A stretch of DNA of 16,717 nt. Origin: SIG607 sp045592625 (GTDB taxonomy: Bacteria > Bacillota > Clostridia > Oscillospirales > Acutalibacteraceae). The notes below the pieces were generated by a model that saw only the letters and a list, made by a program, of their open reading frames with translations, searched no databases and was not told the origin of the DNA. Below, in pieces: positions 10,101 to 16,501 of this stretch (its first letter is position 1; each line of letters begins with the position of its first letter). The stretch lies in the NCBI GenBank assembly GCA_045592625.1, contig JAZNVC010000022.1, positions 1 to 16,717 on the forward strand, read 5' to 3'. A program made the position numbers and the translations under genes.

Positions 10101-13100
10101 TACTGCTATACCCTATAATCTTATTGCTAAAGAAAATTTTGACGGCACAAACGTTTATATTATAAAGGTGGTAGATAAATATAATATGCCTTTGCAAAAT
10201 GCCGTTGTAAGTTTAGGCGAAAACGTACAATCCACCAACAGCGACGGTATGGCTTACTTTATTAAGCCCCAGCAGGCTCAGAGTCTGAGCGTTTCTTGCT
10301 CTGACCATATTACCTTTACCGACTCTGCTTTTAACGCAAGTAAAACACAGATTATAGATATAATAGAACTTTCCGACAGACCCAGCGTTGTTCAGGGTGT
10401 CAGGGTGAATGATGATTCTATAGCAACGTCTGTAAAAATCGTTAACAGTAATAGTGGTGAAACCTTAAATATTGCCGTAAGCGGCTACTCTAAATACAAA
10501 ATCATAAAATATGAGCTGTATCAGGCTAACAGACTGATTGCTACTAAAAAAACAAAGGATACAAGCTGTGTTTTCTCGGTAAAGGCAAGTGCTTTTGAGG
10601 AAGGGGAAACCATCTTTGTTAAAATGCATACCTCCGACGGATATGCTACTTCATCTGCTCTTAACATTGACATAATAAAATTGGCTGAAATTTCTGATGT
10701 CCAGCTAATTGAAGAATTTAAAAATCTTAATTTTGCTTTTTCCTTTGGAAGTTTAGGAGATTATAAGATTCCTATGTCCTTTACCCCGACGGGCGAAGAG
10801 AAGTTTTACACCTATGTAAACGGAAGAACTATTCGTGTAGGTATAAATCTTGATATAGGCGATTACTTTAAAAAGAATGGTGACGATGCTCCCAAGTCGG
10901 CCTTGGTAAAAATGGTTGATCAGGCTATGAAAACCTATAAAAAGCCTAAGAATTCCATTGAGTACAATGTTTGCGGATATATTGAAATAGAATATCTCGG
11001 AAACGGCGAATATTACGTAAAGACTAATTATGTAAAACTTTCGGTGGCTGCTAAGCTGTCCTTTAATGCACAGGCAAGTTTTTATGGTATCGTAGGAGTA
11101 TATTTCAAGGCCGAAGTTTCGGGAGAGGCTGCTCTTGATATTAAGATAAGCCGATTTGAGCCTCAAGAGGGATTCGGTGTTGAAGACCTTAACTTTGCTA
11201 TGGAAGATACCATTAAGCTTGAGGGCGGAGCATATTTGCTGTGGGGTATCGGTTCTGCAGGGCTGTACGGAAAGGGCACTATGGGATTTGTTCTCGGACT
11301 TATTCCCGAAGTTGAATTTGAAAGCGTTTATATAAGCGGAGAATTCGGTGCTAAATGGTCGCTTCTCTGGGGACTCTGGTCGGGCAAAAAGGTTATTGCA
11401 AGCGGTGATATATACCGATGGCCCCAAGCACAGAATTATATGATGCGGATGATGGCAACCTCTCTTTATGAAGCGCAGCAAGACCCTGATTCTTATGAGA
11501 TAACCGGCAGAGAGTATCTTAATAAACGAAGCGATTGGCTAAACGGTGACTATCTGCAAAAGAATATTTATGATAACGTTGCTCCTAAGATAGTAAACCT
11601 CGGTGAAGAAAAGATTATGCTGTGGCTTGACGATAACAGTCAGCGTAGCACATCCGACTTCCAGACGCTGTATTACTCTGTTTATAAAAACGGTGTTTGG
11701 TCCCAGCCTGTTCCTGTGTATGATAACGGCACCTTTGATTGTGAATTTGATCTATATACAGACGGGGAAAAGGTGTATGTAATATATACCGAAAAGACAA
11801 ATAAAAATGTGGGCATTGAAACTCTCGATATAGGGGATGAAGAAAGTATTTCTTCTTTTATTAAGGATGTTGAAGTATCTGTAATAGTATATGAAAACGG
11901 AAAATTCGGTAAGCCTACACAGATTACCGATAATAACCAGTGCGAGATTTTGCCTCAGATTTCTATGGTTGACGGTGAAGTGACTGTGGTGTGGGTGCAG
12001 ACCTCCGAAATGGGAACAGACGGTTATACTAGAGATAATACCATATCTTATGCTGTACTTAGTGATGACGGTTGGACCGATCCTACTAATTCTATTGTCA
12101 GCAAAAACAGTGTATCTGACATTACAAATGTTTCACTAAACGGAAAAGCTTATACCGTTTATATAACCGACAGCAACGGTGAAAATGAAACGAGAGATGA
12201 CCTGATTTTAGTACTTAGCGACAAAAACGGTAATTCGGTTCAGTTGGATAAAGGCGTAATTGAAAATGTGGAGACTGCCGAGATAAACGGAAAGACAGTA
12301 CTTACTTGGTATAATAACGGCAGATTGTATATGATAACACAGCCCAATGAAAGTCCTATATCACTTCTTCCTGACGAGGTTCTGGCAGGTACTAATTATC
12401 AGTTTGTTTCTGTGGGCGAAAACTCAACGATGCTTACCTTTATTATGGGTAATTACGATAAGCAGGGCAACACTTCAAACTGCAATGATATTTATGGCGT
12501 TTATGTTAATGAAAACGGATATCTTTCTGCCCCTGTACGTCTTACCAATACCGAAGGTTACGTTGTAAATTATTCTGTTTGCTTCTATGACGGCAAACTG
12601 ATTACGGTATTTACTGAAACATTTGCCGAAGTTATAGGAGATGATGTCCAGACGGTTACCCATCTCAGAAACAAGGAAATTGAATTTTACACCGACCTTA
12701 CCCTTGACGGTGTAGATTATGAATTGAGCGAAATTAAGGCTGATACTCAGTTTAAGGTAACTTTAAAGGTTTCTAATAACGGTACCAGCGAAATTGATGG
12801 TATAACAGTTAACATTTACGATGCAAACGGAGAACTGGTTTATACCGAAGAATGCAGGGCTGTAATCAAATCGGGATATAGTCATAATTTTGATATTCTT
12901 GCTCTTATTCCCGGTGCAGTTTCGGTGGCTGACTACAGTATTGAGGTGCTTCCTAAAACCTTAAATCAGGCTACTATCGATGCTAATATTTCGGACAATA
13001 AATATGATGTTAATTTTGCTTATTCTGATTTCCTAATAAATGCTGAACAGAAAATTATTGGAGAAAGTAATTATCTCATTGTGTCTGTTGAAAATAAGGG

Positions 13101-14790
13101 CAATGTGCCGTCCAATGCGGTTATTGAACTTTATGCACCTAATGTTAAGGGGAAAAAACTTTCCGAAATTGAAACAGGCATTATAGAAACCGGTGTAACA
13201 CAGCAGTATATCGTTGAACTGTCTTCGCTTATAAAGGAGCAAGAAAGCGTGGCGGTAACGGTTGTATCAACTGTTTACGATCCTTTTGCTATTAATAACA
13301 CCGAAACTGTTACGCTGTTGAAAATTGATAACGATGTATTTACGAAAGATCCCGAACAGATAATATATAATCCGGAAATTTCGGTAAATTCAGCAATTTT
13401 TGATAAGTATGCTCCAAATGATATTTCTTTTGAAATAACTAAGGAGGCTGAAAGCTTTGCCGGTATTGAAGGCCTTGTGTTAAATCAGGATTATACCGTT
13501 AGTGATAATATTATTGTTATCAGCAAAGATTATCTTTCGGGCCTTAAAGTTGGCAGCCATACCTTGAATATATCATTCGATTTCGGTTATGAAATGCCAA
13601 TAACACGAACATTTTCCATAATAGTCAAGGATTCTACTCCAAGTGTTCTTACAGGTGATGTTGAAATTTCAGGGGATGCAATTGTGGGAAATACAGTATA
13701 TGCAGACCTAAGTAATCTTAATTGTAGTACTTCTTATTTGACATATAGCTGGAAGGTTGACGGAGATGAAGTGAGCAAACAAAACAGTTATGAAATATCT
13801 TTGGGCGATTACGGCAAAACCTTAAGGCTTACGGTTATGGGTATAAACGGATTTGAGGGTGAATTATTTAAAGAGGTAACAGTATCCTTAAAAACTCCTC
13901 TTGTTCCCTCGACACCCATAATCAGCAAAATTGAAAATGATTCTTTTGCCGTTATAAAAACCGAAGGTGTGGAATATAGTATCGACCTTATTTCATGGCA
14001 GGACAGTAACGTCTTTATAGGTCTGTTGCCCAACAAAACCTATACTGTGTATGCAAGAGTAAAAGCAACCGAAATAAGCTTTGCAAGTGAAATAAGCAAA
14101 GGCACTATCGTTACTACTTTGAAAAACTTTGTTGAAACACCTTGTGCTCCTACGGTAGAAACAAAAACCGACACTTCTGTTACTTTAGTGGCTAATTACG
14201 GATATGAGTACAGTATGGACGGTATAAATTGGCAGAAAGAAAGGGTATTTAACGGACTTTCTCCAAATAAGGAATATACCTTCTATCAGCGAATTGCCGA
14301 GACCGAAATGTCCTATGTCAGTGCGACCAGTAGTGTATTGACGGCAACAACACTCAAAACTACCGTTTTATCTCCAAAAGCACCTGAAATTAAAGAGTTG
14401 TCATATGACTATGTGATTTTAGTGGCTAATGACGGATATGAGTACAGTATGGACGGTATAAATTGGCAGAAGGAAGCAGTTTTTGAAGGCCTTATACCCG
14501 ATATGGAATATACCTTCTACCAGAGAACTGTTGAAACCGATACTGCCTATGCAAGTGACATAAGTGAAGCGCTAATTGTTAAAACCAAAAAAATACCTGA
14601 ATTCATTTTAGGTGACCTTGATGGTGATAACTTAGTTAATGCTGTTGACCTTGCTATAATGAAGCTATATCTTGCGGGACTTAGCGAAGTTGATGAAGCG
14701 GGTATGTTTGCAGGAGATTTAAACAATGATAAACTGATTAATGCTACTGACCTTGCAATACTTAAACTTATGTTAGCCGGACTTGCATAA
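4123..14790 (+). CDS. Giant secreted BspA-type LRR protein with C-terminal type I dockerin
   Basis: 3555 residues. A Sec signal peptide (KFKK, hydrophobic 6-25, likely cleavage after A29 in TRA-ET) is followed by BspA-type LRRs (about 66-1995, five blocks), a Cna-B/carboxypeptidase-regulatory-like domain (about 2003-2067), an Ig-like stretch (about 2087-2186), an unrecognised Gly/aromatic-rich domain (about 2187-2436), beta-propeller-like repeats (about 2467-2846), two CARDB-like domains (about 2860-3066), an X2-like module (about 3084-3171), an Ig-like domain (about 3175-3256), three Fn3-like repeats (3261-3490) and a dockerin (3497-3553). No catalytic domain was recognised and there is no LPXTG or C-terminal membrane anchor, so surface attachment through a cohesin scaffold is inferred. 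LRR domains of this type bind proteins, host matrix or other cells. The ATG at 4123 (weak GGAAG 8 nt upstream) fits the signal peptide; an in-frame TTG at 4108 would add only 5 residues. Monocistronic. Confidence 0.95.
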   Translation: MKFKKILSFLLAFAIIFTALPVISLTTRAETSGYYTYNTSVDGRAYIIDVDTSISGTVTIPSSFGSYRVVGISDHAFSLCTRITQLIIPEGISYVGDSAFRKCSGLTDITIPSTLRSFGVLAFTGCSKLENVYISDIASWCKASFSRYDEYPTTHPMNYAENLYINGSLVTSLTIPNGVKTVGVGFARSESITEIKIPDSVESIAAGAFGGCTSLESMTLPFVGASRTASGKSAVLGYLFGSIGIYNKTYSCESYEIPYSLKNIVLNCEKVPDLAFSGVHLESVTISNKTTCIGSGAFYKCSYLKNVYINDMASWFNIEFVSNDSNPLYYAKNLYVNGTIVTDIEIPEGVTAIKSYCFSGFQWLNSLNIPEDVTSIGVGAFYNCNNLTSVNIPEDVTSIGVGAFYNCNNLTSVNIPEGVKSIEDYTFYNCYKLPSVDMPKSVESIGNMAFYNCKALTNITIPNNVTRIGYSAFNNCIALTSITIPNSVTSIGGEAFFVCSSLNRVNITDIKAWCNISFSDYSANPLYKGAKLYFKDELVTDLVVPDDTAHINKYAFYGCDSIASVTIPDSVNQIRENAFFECSSLNKVNIDDVSAWCNIYFENYASNPLYYAKNLYLDDKLISHLVIPDGTENINNYAFYGCDSITSVTVPDSVTNIGGYAFSSCKNLSSVHIGAKLERLYSFAFSVCENLVDISVSKDNPNFSSLNGVLYNKDYTTLILYPIGIADSCELPDGVEIINDYSFYECNNLTKISIPKSVTKINSYSFYNCGKLTDVMYEGSVTDKENMSIITTGNSNLLTATWHYNACVNHSYSGECDDSCNNCDEIRDVTKEHIFEWVIDKAESCVEDGYKHEECTGCHLKQNENTVIKATGSHLYINSWDTICSICGAEREASGTTGDVNWQLSGTTLTISGMGNMADYTFAQVTPWGNNITKIIINKGVTSIGNRAFLSIDSLKEVEIADSVTNIGEAAFAYCTSIEKINIPNSVTTIGDWAFEGCSSLEFIELPKGLTKLNYALFDGCSNLKTVIIPDSVTTVDHWVFNNCTSLTNVAIPKNVTTVGSGMFSGCESLKTITIPASLTSISSEMFVACFSLTEVIIENKLTTVGEYAFHSCKALKDVWYVGSETDKNKISVYNNNDAFLSATWHYNICSVHTYTNDSDTTCNVCGVTRNLSGVSGKCTWDLIGTTLIIRGNGDMLSYNSSSIPWGRDITEVIILDGVTSIGNYAFYGCSNLSKITIPDSVTKIGMVAFGQCISLEEVKIPEGVTSISNATFEGCTSLKNVTIPSGITQIGNNAFYNCSELSEITIPEGVTSIGGFAFYKCRSLTKVNVLGRLDSIGDSAFYSCDSLTEFNMPKGAAYISRYAFYYCTDLKEINLTDNATYIGDCAFRACGSLEKINIPDSVAYIGTEAFYGCTSLMEVNIPNKITAISDSAFRSCSSLTKVTIPNSVTAIGKSAFNSCSALTEINLSDSIEAIGDFAFYGCSSASKIELPSTVTSIGNSAFYGCSSLTQFTVPSSVTSIGEYTFFNCQALKEITIPNGLQTIGNFAFYQCVSLKEISLPKAVTFIGERAFDRCSALNDVWYDGTLEDKGKIDIGAYNSALDQANWHYVYKDDVFTFTVSNGEAIITACKTDASGEITVPHTIADCTVVAINDKVFNGCSAITQINIPSSVEYIGNNVFDGCSALERFEVDKNNKNYCSSSGVLYSKDEKEIICTPENQMLILKVNYLYSTGETAFDTFESKLKAGDSYNAVVPQIEWHSVSRETVSGSMPDVDLTIDVIYYENAKINNGKCNDNITWTLYEDGSLIFRGTGDMPDYTSGSAPWSKNAHSINTVYIDPRIKSIGAYALENAINLTYIDYGYSISSIGKYAFSGCSSLKSFKLPETVTKIEEGAFYGCTGLKTVMISEEITSIGANAFNGCSELIQVTIGANVTIVGDSAFDNCKKLTQIYFRGKPAELGDASFGSKTGKYIYYYSTVDGWDEVIENGLWYGYTAIPYNLIAKENFDGTNVYIIKVVDKYNMPLQNAVVSLGENVQSTNSDGMAYFIKPQQAQSLSVSCSDHITFTDSAFNASKTQIIDIIELSDRPSVVQGVRVNDDSIATSVKIVNSNSGETLNIAVSGYSKYKIIKYELYQANRLIATKKTKDTSCVFSVKASAFEEGETIFVKMHTSDGYATSSALNIDIIKLAEISDVQLIEEFKNLNFAFSFGSLGDYKIPMSFTPTGEEKFYTYVNGRTIRVGINLDIGDYFKKNGDDAPKSALVKMVDQAMKTYKKPKNSIEYNVCGYIEIEYLGNGEYYVKTNYVKLSVAAKLSFNAQASFYGIVGVYFKAEVSGEAALDIKISRFEPQEGFGVEDLNFAMEDTIKLEGGAYLLWGIGSAGLYGKGTMGFVLGLIPEVEFESVYISGEFGAKWSLLWGLWSGKKVIASGDIYRWPQAQNYMMRMMATSLYEAQQDPDSYEITGREYLNKRSDWLNGDYLQKNIYDNVAPKIVNLGEEKIMLWLDDNSQRSTSDFQTLYYSVYKNGVWSQPVPVYDNGTFDCEFDLYTDGEKVYVIYTEKTNKNVGIETLDIGDEESISSFIKDVEVSVIVYENGKFGKPTQITDNNQCEILPQISMVDGEVTVVWVQTSEMGTDGYTRDNTISYAVLSDDGWTDPTNSIVSKNSVSDITNVSLNGKAYTVYITDSNGENETRDDLILVLSDKNGNSVQLDKGVIENVETAEINGKTVLTWYNNGRLYMITQPNESPISLLPDEVLAGTNYQFVSVGENSTMLTFIMGNYDKQGNTSNCNDIYGVYVNENGYLSAPVRLTNTEGYVVNYSVCFYDGKLITVFTETFAEVIGDDVQTVTHLRNKEIEFYTDLTLDGVDYELSEIKADTQFKVTLKVSNNGTSEIDGITVNIYDANGELVYTEECRAVIKSGYSHNFDILALIPGAVSVADYSIEVLPKTLNQATIDANISDNKYDVNFAYSDFLINAEQKIIGESNYLIVSVENKGNVPSNAVIELYAPNVKGKKLSEIETGIIETGVTQQYIVELSSLIKEQESVAVTVVSTVYDPFAINNTETVTLLKIDNDVFTKDPEQIIYNPEISVNSAIFDKYAPNDISFEITKEAESFAGIEGLVLNQDYTVSDNIIVISKDYLSGLKVGSHTLNISFDFGYEMPITRTFSIIVKDSTPSVLTGDVEISGDAIVGNTVYADLSNLNCSTSYLTYSWKVDGDEVSKQNSYEISLGDYGKTLRLTVMGINGFEGELFKEVTVSLKTPLVPSTPIISKIENDSFAVIKTEGVEYSIDLISWQDSNVFIGLLPNKTYTVYARVKATEISFASEISKGTIVTTLKNFVETPCAPTVETKTDTSVTLVANYGYEYSMDGINWQKERVFNGLSPNKEYTFYQRIAETEMSYVSATSSVLTATTLKTTVLSPKAPEIKELSYDYVILVANDGYEYSMDGINWQKEAVFEGLIPDMEYTFYQRTVETDTAYASDISEALIVKTKKIPEFILGDLDGDNLVNAVDLAIMKLYLAGLSEVDEAGMFAGDLNNDKLINATDLAILKLMLAGLA
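5224..5361 (+). repeat. Near-identical 69-bp tandem duplication of one LRR
   Basis: Two adjacent 69-bp units (5224-5292 and 5293-5361) encode the same 23 residues. They appear to differ at only one base, C at 5271 against T at 5340, a silent change in an Asn codon. The following unit from 5362 is clearly diverged. Confidence 0.95.
5620..6117 (+). repeat. Imperfect 249-bp tandem supermodule (83 residues, two copies)
   Basis: Copies at 5620-5868 and 5869-6117 keep exact 249-bp spacing at several landmarks (tcatc at 5620 and 5869; cccgac at 5755 and 6004). Each encodes an LRR tail, a non-LRR insert with AWCNI...NPLY...LY, and the next LRR. Two older, more diverged copies of the insert lie near nt 4515-4660 and 5040-5190. 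Confidence 0.85.
6541..6840 (+). other. Cys-rich linker between LRR blocks 1 and 2
   Basis: About residues 807-906 of the giant protein hold CxxxC and CxxC pairs (CDDSCNNCDE, ECTGCH, CSICGAE) in a non-LRR stretch. A shorter version with CNVCG lies near nt 7570-7640 between blocks 2 and 3. Such Cys-pair linkers are frequent in Clostridia surface LRR proteins. Metal binding or disulfides are both possible. Confidence 0.7.
13903..14590 (+). repeat. Three tandem Fn3-like domains (76-79 residues each)
   Basis: Copies start near nt 13903, 14131 and 14368. Each has a Pro-rich start, EYSxDxxxWQ, a LxPNKxYTxYxR strand and a TTLK-type end. Copies 2 and 3 are recent relatives: 14185-14237 and 14419-14471 (53 bp, 234 bp apart) match with a single mismatch. 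The first copy is more diverged. Confidence 0.85.
14611..14781 (+). other. Type I dockerin module coding segment
   Basis: Residues 3497-3553 contain the two duplicated calcium loops of a dockerin: GDLDGDNLVNAVD followed by a KLYLAG helix, then GDLNNDKLINATD followed by a KLMLAG helix. Loop positions 1, 3, 5, 9 and 12 carry Asp/Asn as expected. The usual Gly at loop position 6 is Asn in the first loop and Lys in the second. The AV/AT pairs at positions 10-11 are candidate cohesin-recognition residues. Confidence 0.92.
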
Positions 14791-14809
14791 AAACAAAATA
14801 TTAACTTTT

Positions 14810-14847
14810 AAAAATCGGTGGTTTGATTAACTGCCGATTTTTATTTT
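14810..14847 (+). terminator. Rho-independent terminator of the giant gene
   Basis: aaaaatcgg (14810-14818) pairs with ccgattttt (14834-14842), extended inward by five pairs that include two G-T. A T-rich tail follows, 19 nt after the stop codon. Confidence 0.85.
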
Positions 14848-14856
14848 AAAATATAC

Positions 14857-14884
14857 AAAACGCCTCTTATTTCGGAGACGTTTT
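14857..14884. terminator. Second hairpin, terminator-like
   Basis: aaaacgcctc pairs with gagacgtttt-type sequence, about 10 bp with one C/A mismatch. The T-run is inside the stem and the tail is short, so it may act in either direction or only as a backup. Confidence 0.45.
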
Positions 14885-14916
14885 ACTTATATATAGGTAA
14901 TATGATTAAAAAAGAC

Positions 14917-14950
14917 AAAAAACTGCCGACTGGCTTCGACAGTTTTTTTA
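14917..14950 (+). terminator. Third hairpin, strong terminator-like structure
   Basis: aaaaaactgccga (14917-14929) pairs with tcgacagtttttt (14936-14948), 13 bp with one mismatch and a 6-nt loop, then a T-rich tail. Flanking agacaaaa and ttttgtct could form an alternative outer stem. It lies only about 50 bp before spoIIAA, so it insulates the operon or attenuates its leader if transcription starts upstream. Confidence 0.65.
14935..14941 (-). promoter_or_regulatory. Candidate Spo0A box upstream of spoIIA
   Basis: ttcgaca on + is TGTCGAA on the minus strand, a perfect match to the TGNCGAA Spo0A core, about 60 bp before the spoIIAA start. The Bacillus spoIIA operon is Spo0A-activated. The match is only 7 bp and lies inside a hairpin arm, so it may be chance. 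Confidence 0.35.
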
Positions 14951-15001
14951 TTTTGTCTATGTTAAAATTATATACAGTTTAAAACTTAAGGAGGTATAAA
15001 A

Positions 15002-15337
15002 ATGTCAGTTAAACTCAGCGTAAAGGGTGAGGTTGTCACCGCATATCTGGGCGGTGAACTGGACCATCATAGTGCCAGGGAAATGCGTGAAGCAATCGAT
15101 AATGCCATAGAAATGAATATCCCGTCGCTTTTAGTGCTTGATTTTTCGGGAGTGACTTTTATGGATAGTTCGGGAATAGGTCTTGTGATGGGACGGTATA
15201 GGAACTTGAGCAGAACAGGAGCCGAGCTTCATATAACAGGGGCATCCCCGCAGATAGCAAAAGTGATGAAACTTGCAGGAATAAGCAGACTTGCAAAATT
15301 TGATATAGGAGGATTTAAAGTTGAAACCGATAAATAA
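15002..15337 (+). CDS. spoIIAA: Anti-sigma F factor antagonist SpoIIAA
   Basis: This 111-residue single-domain STAS protein is the switch partner that frees SigF in the forespore by binding the SpoIIAB-ADP complex. The conserved phosphorylation loop reads DFSGVTFMDSSGIGLVMGRY (47-66). By alignment with Bacillus SpoIIAA (MDSSGLG), Ser56 is the residue SpoIIAB phosphorylates and SpoIIE dephosphorylates. The length is close to the usual 115-117 residues. An excellent AAGGAGG (14988-14994) lies 7 nt before the ATG. It is the first gene of the three-gene spoIIA operon, and the next gene starts inside its end. I could not find a convincing sigma-H promoter (AGGA-N-GAAT type) upstream. Confidence 0.97.
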   Translation: MSVKLSVKGEVVTAYLGGELDHHSAREMREAIDNAIEMNIPSLLVLDFSGVTFMDSSGIGLVMGRYRNLSRTGAELHITGASPQIAKVMKLAGISRLAKFDIGGFKVETDK

Positions 15338-15764
15338 ATTTACACTTACTATGGAGTCTTGCTCCAACAATGAATATTTTGCCCGTGCCGCCGTATCTGC
15401 GTTTGTGACACAGCTTGACCCCACTTTAGAGGAACTCAATGATATAAAAACTGCTGTTTCTGAAGCGGTCACTAACTGTATAGTTCACGCATATAAAAAC
15501 AGTATCGGCAAAATTTACATAACGGTAGAAATTTATCCGTTTTCCGTTGTCAAAATAAAGATAAAGGACAAGGGTTGCGGAATAAATGATGTAAAGGAGG
15601 CGATGGAGCCGCTGTTTACTACAGTGGGCGGTGAAAGAGCAGGACTTGGTTTTGCGGTTATGCAGAGCTTTACCGATGATATAAAGGTACGCTCTAAAGT
15701 AGGCGGTGGTACTACTGTAACTTTAGTAAAAAAACTCGAACTGCGGGTAAAGAATAATGCCTGA
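15321..15764 (+). CDS. spoIIAB: Anti-sigma F factor / serine kinase SpoIIAB
   Basis: This 147-residue GHKL-type ATPase/kinase matches Bacillus SpoIIAB along its length (LDPTLEEL, SEAVTN, PLFTT). It binds SigF in the predivisional cell and mother cell and phosphorylates SpoIIAA. Motifs: N-box with E48 and N52 in SEAVTNCIVHAY; the G1 ATP-binding motif DKGCG (83-87); the lid/G2 motif ERAGLGF (105-111); and NEYFAR with R22, equivalent to an Arg needed for partner contact in Bacillus. The TTG at 15321 is chosen because AGGAGGA (15307-15313) lies 7 nt upstream and the N-terminus then aligns with the family. It overlaps spoIIAA by 17 nt and sigF by 8 nt, so the three products are made in coupled amounts. 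Confidence 0.97.
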   Translation: MKPINKFTLTMESCSNNEYFARAAVSAFVTQLDPTLEELNDIKTAVSEAVTNCIVHAYKNSIGKIYITVEIYPFSVVKIKIKDKGCGINDVKEAMEPLFTTVGGERAGLGFAVMQSFTDDIKVRSKVGGGTTVTLVKKLELRVKNNA

Positions 15765-16461
15765 TATCAATAAACTGATAAATGATAACTTCGGTCTGGT
15801 ACGTGCTTGTGCCGGAAAGTTTACGGGCAGAGGTATAGAGTATGATGATTTATATCAAATAGGCTGTATAGGGCTTATTAAAGCTGCTAACGGCTACGAT
15901 GAAACAAGAGGCCTTATGTTTTCAACCTATGCTGTACCTACTATAATAGGAGAAATCAAAAGGGTGTTTCGTGACACGGGAGCCATAAAGGTTTCACGGT
16001 CGTTAAAAGAACTGTCCTTTAAGGTGGCTAAGGCAAGAGAAAATCTTGAAAAGCAGAACGGCAGAGAACCGTCGGTCAGCGAAATAGCAGAACTCTTGGG
16101 AGTAGAAAGAGAAGAGGTTAACGATGCCATTTGTGTATTAATGCCTATAGAATCTTTGACATACGAGGATGAAGGCGGAAGCGGTCAGCACGATTTGCCC
16201 GTTGAAAGTGATGAAGAACGTATAAACGATAAAATTTATGTTCATACTTTACTAAAAGGACTGACCGACGAAGAACAAATGCTAATTAAACTGCGTTATT
16301 ATATGTATAGAACGCAAAGCGAAACGGCAAAGATTCTTAATATGTCTCAGGTTCAGGTTTCCCGAAACGAAAAGCGGATTTTGGCTAAACTCAGAGCAAT
16401 GGAGGGAGGAAATGAAAAAACTTTAAAAATTTTCAAAAAAACAGTTGACAACGGTAGATAA
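15757..16461 (+). CDS. sigF: RNA polymerase sporulation sigma factor SigF (SpoIIAC)
   Basis: A 234-residue sigma-70 group 3 factor, the first forespore-specific sigma. Region 2 spans about 30-82 (YDDLYQIGCIGLIKAA, FSTYAVPTIIGEIKR, IKVSRSLKEL), region 3 about 83-145, and region 4 about 165-212 with the helix-turn-helix TQSETAKILNMSQVQVSR (186-203). Regions 2 and 4 also resemble SigG, but the position behind spoIIAA-spoIIAB fixes it as SigF. The ATG overlaps the spoIIAB stop by 8 nt and has only a weak upstream GGG, which fits translational coupling. The last 20 or so residues (from about 214) extend beyond where Bacillus SigF ends and are Lys-rich and poorly structured; their DNA contains an rRNA-type promoter -35. 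No clear intrinsic terminator follows. Confidence 0.96.
   Translation: MPDINKLINDNFGLVRACAGKFTGRGIEYDDLYQIGCIGLIKAANGYDETRGLMFSTYAVPTIIGEIKRVFRDTGAIKVSRSLKELSFKVAKARENLEKQNGREPSVSEIAELLGVEREEVNDAICVLMPIESLTYEDEGGSGQHDLPVESDEERINDKIYVHTLLKGLTDEEQMLIKLRYYMYRTQSETAKILNMSQVQVSRNEKRILAKLRAMEGGNEKTLKIFKKTVDNGR
16401..16426 (+). other. Shine-Dalgarno plus ATG inside the 3' end of sigF, ending after 4 codons
   Basis: ggagggagg (16401-16409) is followed by ATG at 16412 in the +1 frame, reading M-K-K-L-stop. It looks like the start of a small downstream gene that is interrupted at once, or chance in a purine-rich run. No protein product is claimed. Confidence 0.3.
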
Positions 16462-16473
16462 ATGTAGTATAAC
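16445..16473 (+). promoter_or_regulatory. Upstream (P1) sigma-A promoter overlapping the sigF stop
   Basis: A perfect -35 TTGACA (16445-16450), a 17-bp spacer and a -10 TATAAC (16468-16473, 5 of 6 matches). The -35 lies within the last codons of sigF and the spacer covers its stop codon. The predicted start is near 16480, at the base of a small hairpin. Confidence 0.75.
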
Positions 16474-16479
16474 AATATG

Positions 16480-16501
16480 GCTGTCGCAAAAAAGAGACAG
16501 C
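16480..16501 (+). other. Small hairpin at the start of the P1 transcript
   Basis: gctgtc (16480-16485) pairs with gacagc (16496-16501) around a 10-nt A-rich loop. It is followed by gaaaaaac and not a T-run, so it is not a convincing terminator for sigF. Confidence 0.5.

Noticed and set aside
10753..11481. 242-codon open frame on the minus strand inside the giant gene
   Set aside because: It lies fully antisense to a well-supported coding region, has no recognisable domain or Shine-Dalgarno, and its residue mix (many Ser, Lys, Phe, His) is what the reverse of such coding DNA gives.
16480..16501. Intrinsic terminator behind sigF
   Set aside because: The stem is only 6 bp and is followed by A residues on the + strand, with no T-run on either side.
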